From Gemmatimonadota bacterium (GTDB lineage: Bacteria; Gemmatimonadota; Gemmatimonadetes; Gemmatimonadales; GWC2-71-9): 8,764 nucleotides of DNA. Under the pieces are notes generated by a model. That model saw only the letters and a program-made list of their open reading frames with translations. It did not search any database and was not told the origin of the DNA. Every line of letters starts with the position of its first letter. The stretch's first letter is position 1. Location: positions 1-8,764 of the forward strand of contig JAOTWK010000123.1 in NCBI GenBank assembly GCA_029862935.1. Reading direction: 5' to 3'. Below, piece after piece: positions 7,065 through 8,764 of the stretch. A program made the position numbers and the translations under genes.

Positions 7065-8390
7065 CTACCCGACCACCGCCAAGTGCGTGCCCGTCGCCGC
7101 AGGAACGCCGGAGAACGTGGCCCCACTCGTCCCCACCAACCGGATGGTGCGATAGCTTCCGATCCAGGCGTCCGGACCCTCCACCAATACGACCTTGTTA
7201 GTGCGGGTGCGCGTCTGCAGCAGCTCCCCACGCCGGGCACGTTTTTCGACCAACACCTCGTGCGTTGTCCCCACCAGCGCGACGTTGTTGCGACGGGCGC
7301 CCTCGCGCACCACCGCGATGAGGCGTTCGAGACGGCGACCAGCAATGGTGTCCGGCACGCCGTCCGGGAACTTGAGTGCTCCCGTGCCATCGCGCGGTGA
7401 GTATTTGAACGTGAACGCATCGTCGAACTGCACGTCACGGACGAGACTGATCGTGTGCTCGAAATCCTCGTCGGTTTCTCCCGGAAATCCAACGATGATG
7501 TCCGTCGTGATGGCGATTCCAGGTATCGCGCTCCGCAATCGCTCCACGCACTGCAGGTAGACGGCGCGATCATAGCGACGTCCCATTCGTTTGAGCACGC
7601 GCGACGACCCACTCTGAACCGGCAGGTGCACGTGCTCACACACCACCTCCACTTCGGCCATCGCCGCTATCGCGCGATCGGTGAAATCGGTGGGGTATGG
7701 GCTCGTGAACCGAACCCGGCGAATCCCGGAAACGAGGCCAACCGCGCGCAGCAGCTCGGCAAAATCGGCGGTCCCGTCGTCGTAGCTGTTTACCGTCTGA
7801 CCAAGCAGCGTAACCTCTGAGATGCCCGAGGCAGCCAGTCGCTCGACTTCCCCCACGACGTCCTCGAGTTTACGACTCCGTTCGCGGCCCCGCGTCATCG
7901 GAACCACGCAGAACGTGCACCGATAATCGCACCCGCGCTGGACGGTGACGAAGGCGCTCGGCTGCCCAGCGGGGCGATGCGGTGGCACGTCTTCGTAGTG
8001 CTCCCATGATTTGAACTCGACGTCGGCGACACGGGTCCCGGACTGTGCGCTGACGATGAGATCGGACAGGCCACGATACCCGTCCGGCCCCACCACCAGA
8101 TCGACGTGCGGCGCATCGTCGAGCAACAGGTCACCCAGTCGCTGTGCCATGCACCCCACGACTCCGAGCACGACCCCGGGCTTCTTGTACCGTTTCAGCT
8201 CACCCATGCGTCCGAGGACCCGCTGTTCCGCGTTGTCCCTCACCGCGCACGTGTTTACCAGCAGCACGTCCGCAGATTCCGGGTCATCGGTCGGCTCATA
8301 CCCGTATCGGCCGAGTTGACCGAGGATCAACTGGGAGTCGGCAACGTTCATTTGGCAGCCGTACGTCTCGAGGTACACTCGTCTTGGCAT
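7065..8390 (-). CDS. miaB: tRNA-2-methylthio-N6-dimethylallyladenosine synthase
   Basis: Radical-SAM methylthiotransferase that converts i6A37 to ms2i6A37 in tRNAs reading UNN codons. From ATG 8390-8388 it is 441 residues, the usual MiaB length. The N-terminal UPF0004 domain starts MPRRVYLETYGCQMN and supplies the three cysteines for the auxiliary iron-sulfur cluster: C12, C48 (NTCAVR) and C80 (VGCMAQR). The radical-SAM CxxxCxxC motif is C154/C158/C161 in QRGCDYRCTFCVVP. A C-terminal TRAM domain begins near residue 373, with the typical GELLQTRTRTNKVV segment. The open frame extends 70 residues further upstream to 8600, but that part lies out of phase inside the mtaB-like gene and has no family match. 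The start follows the upstream stop by 5 bases without an obvious ribosome site, implying coupling. Choice of MiaB over RimO or MtaB rests on YGCQMN, VVPMTRGRERSR and the TRAM sequence. Confidence 0.96.
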   Translation of the reverse strand: MPRRVYLETYGCQMNVADSQLILGQLGRYGYEPTDDPESADVLLVNTCAVRDNAEQRVLGRMGELKRYKKPGVVLGVVGCMAQRLGDLLLDDAPHVDLVVGPDGYRGLSDLIVSAQSGTRVADVEFKSWEHYEDVPPHRPAGQPSAFVTVQRGCDYRCTFCVVPMTRGRERSRKLEDVVGEVERLAASGISEVTLLGQTVNSYDDGTADFAELLRAVGLVSGIRRVRFTSPYPTDFTDRAIAAMAEVEVVCEHVHLPVQSGSSRVLKRMGRRYDRAVYLQCVERLRSAIPGIAITTDIIVGFPGETDEDFEHTISLVRDVQFDDAFTFKYSPRDGTGALKFPDGVPDTIAGRRLERLIAVVREGARRNNVALVGTTHEVLVEKRARRGELLQTRTRTNKVVLVEGPDAWIGSYRTIRLVGTSGATFSGVPAATGTHLAVVG

Positions 8391-8395
8391 CGGGA

Positions 8396-8764
8396 TCAGG
8401 CGGCGGGAATGGCTCGGAGGTCTCCGTCCGGCAGCGCGCTCAGGTGGGCGGAGAACCGAGCGGTCGTCGCCACATCCGTGGGTACCGCCACTGTCAGATA
8501 GTCCCCGGTGAGTCCTTCGAATCTCCCGCGGGCTCTCTGCAGGATGACAATGTCGGCCCGCTCGCCATCGCGTCGGCGACGGTATTGCGAGCCCTTGCAC
8601 GATGCCAGGGCGCGAAGCTCGGAAGCACGCGATGCGGTCACCTCGGGATGCACGGGGGGGCCAATCCGCCGTGACGCGACGCCCGGTCGCTCGGAGTAGG
8701 GAAACACGTGCAGATACGTGAAGGGGAGCGTATCGACCAGTGTCACCGTCTCGGTGAAGTCGTC
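8396..8764 (-). CDS. mtaB: MtaB-like tRNA t6A methylthiotransferase, C-terminal part (cut by window edge)
   Basis: The final 122 codons of a second methylthiotransferase, entering from the window edge with DDFTETVTLVDTLPFTYLHVF and ending at TGA 8398-8396. The segment TYLHVFPYSERPG, followed by GPPVHPEVTASRASELRAL, is characteristic of the MtaB/YqeV group, which makes ms2t6A37 in tRNAs reading ANN codons. It ends with a short TRAM-like portion (FEGLTGDYLTVAVP). The UPF0004 and radical-SAM motifs lie outside the window, so the assignment depends on this C-terminal signature. RimO, which modifies ribosomal protein S12, is less likely because its corresponding segment differs. A GTG at 8746 is an internal valine codon, not a start. 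It lies 5 bases upstream of miaB. Confidence 0.82.
   Translation of the reverse strand, partial: DDFTETVTLVDTLPFTYLHVFPYSERPGVASRRIGPPVHPEVTASRASELRALASCKGSQYRRRRDGERADIVILQRARGRFEGLTGDYLTVAVPTDVATTARFSAHLSALPDGDLRAIPAA

Noticed and set aside
6542..7400. Long overlapping plus-strand frames opposite comEC and the end of miaB
   Set aside because: Their products are Arg/Pro/Ser/His-rich with no domain pattern, and they sit opposite well-supported conserved genes, so they are shadow frames.
8391..8600. N-terminal extension of miaB by 70 residues
   Set aside because: It overlaps the C-terminus of the mtaB-like gene in another frame, while MPRRVYLETYGCQMN at 8390 is the normal MiaB start.
8654..8660. 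Run of seven G as a possible frameshift site in the mtaB-like gene
   Set aside because: The conserved MtaB frame continues correctly on both sides, so there is no evidence of slippage or sequence error.
1..8764. A defence island, mobile element or other undescribed multi-gene system
   Set aside because: All eight supported genes belong to known housekeeping or common families, and no transposase, integrase, array, direct terminal repeat or unknown large protein is present.

Overview
The window is a compact, high-GC stretch of bacterial chromosome in which every supported gene lies on the minus strand. Reading in the direction of transcription (from high to low coordinates), the order is: mtaB-like methylthiotransferase (3' end only), miaB, comEC/rec2, fbp (class I fructose-1,6-bisphosphatase), the large subunit of a methylmalonyl-CoA mutase, a FmdB-family zinc-ribbon protein, argS, and the 5' end of a PfkB-family sugar kinase. 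Both outer genes are cut by the window edges. There are no tRNAs, rRNAs, insertion sequences, CRISPR arrays or phage genes that I can recognise.

The organism is a free-living-type bacterium with a strong G/C bias at third codon positions. That bias is why long open frames also appear on the plus strand opposite argS and comEC. The gene set and the dense one-directional packing would fit a group such as the Gemmatimonadota, but this is an impression from gene content and not something the sequence proves.

Layout. 7065-8764 carries two consecutive radical-SAM methylthiotransferases that modify position 37 of different tRNAs. 4740-7040 is a full-length ComEC DNA-uptake channel with its C-terminal metallo-beta-lactamase domain; its start lies inside a perfect inverted repeat and its end runs 109 bases into fbp. 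2291-4848 pairs a gluconeogenic phosphatase with a methylmalonyl-CoA mutase large subunit through a GTGA overlap. Carbon from propionyl-CoA could thus reach succinyl-CoA and then hexose, but shared expression is inferred only. 308-2232 holds the zinc-ribbon gene and argS, where argS lacks any ATG/GTG/TTG start in the right place and appears to begin at a CTG overlapping the previous stop codon. 1-305 is the kinase.

Spacing between neighbours is overlap or 2 to 58 bases throughout, so much of the region may be co-transcribed and translationally coupled. The only AT-rich spacer is the 58-base gap before the zinc-ribbon gene (2233-2290), the best candidate for an internal promoter. There is no stretch over 300 bases without a gene. 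I do not see a novel multi-gene system here. The points worth a second look are start-site, overlap and RNA-structure oddities within otherwise ordinary housekeeping genes.
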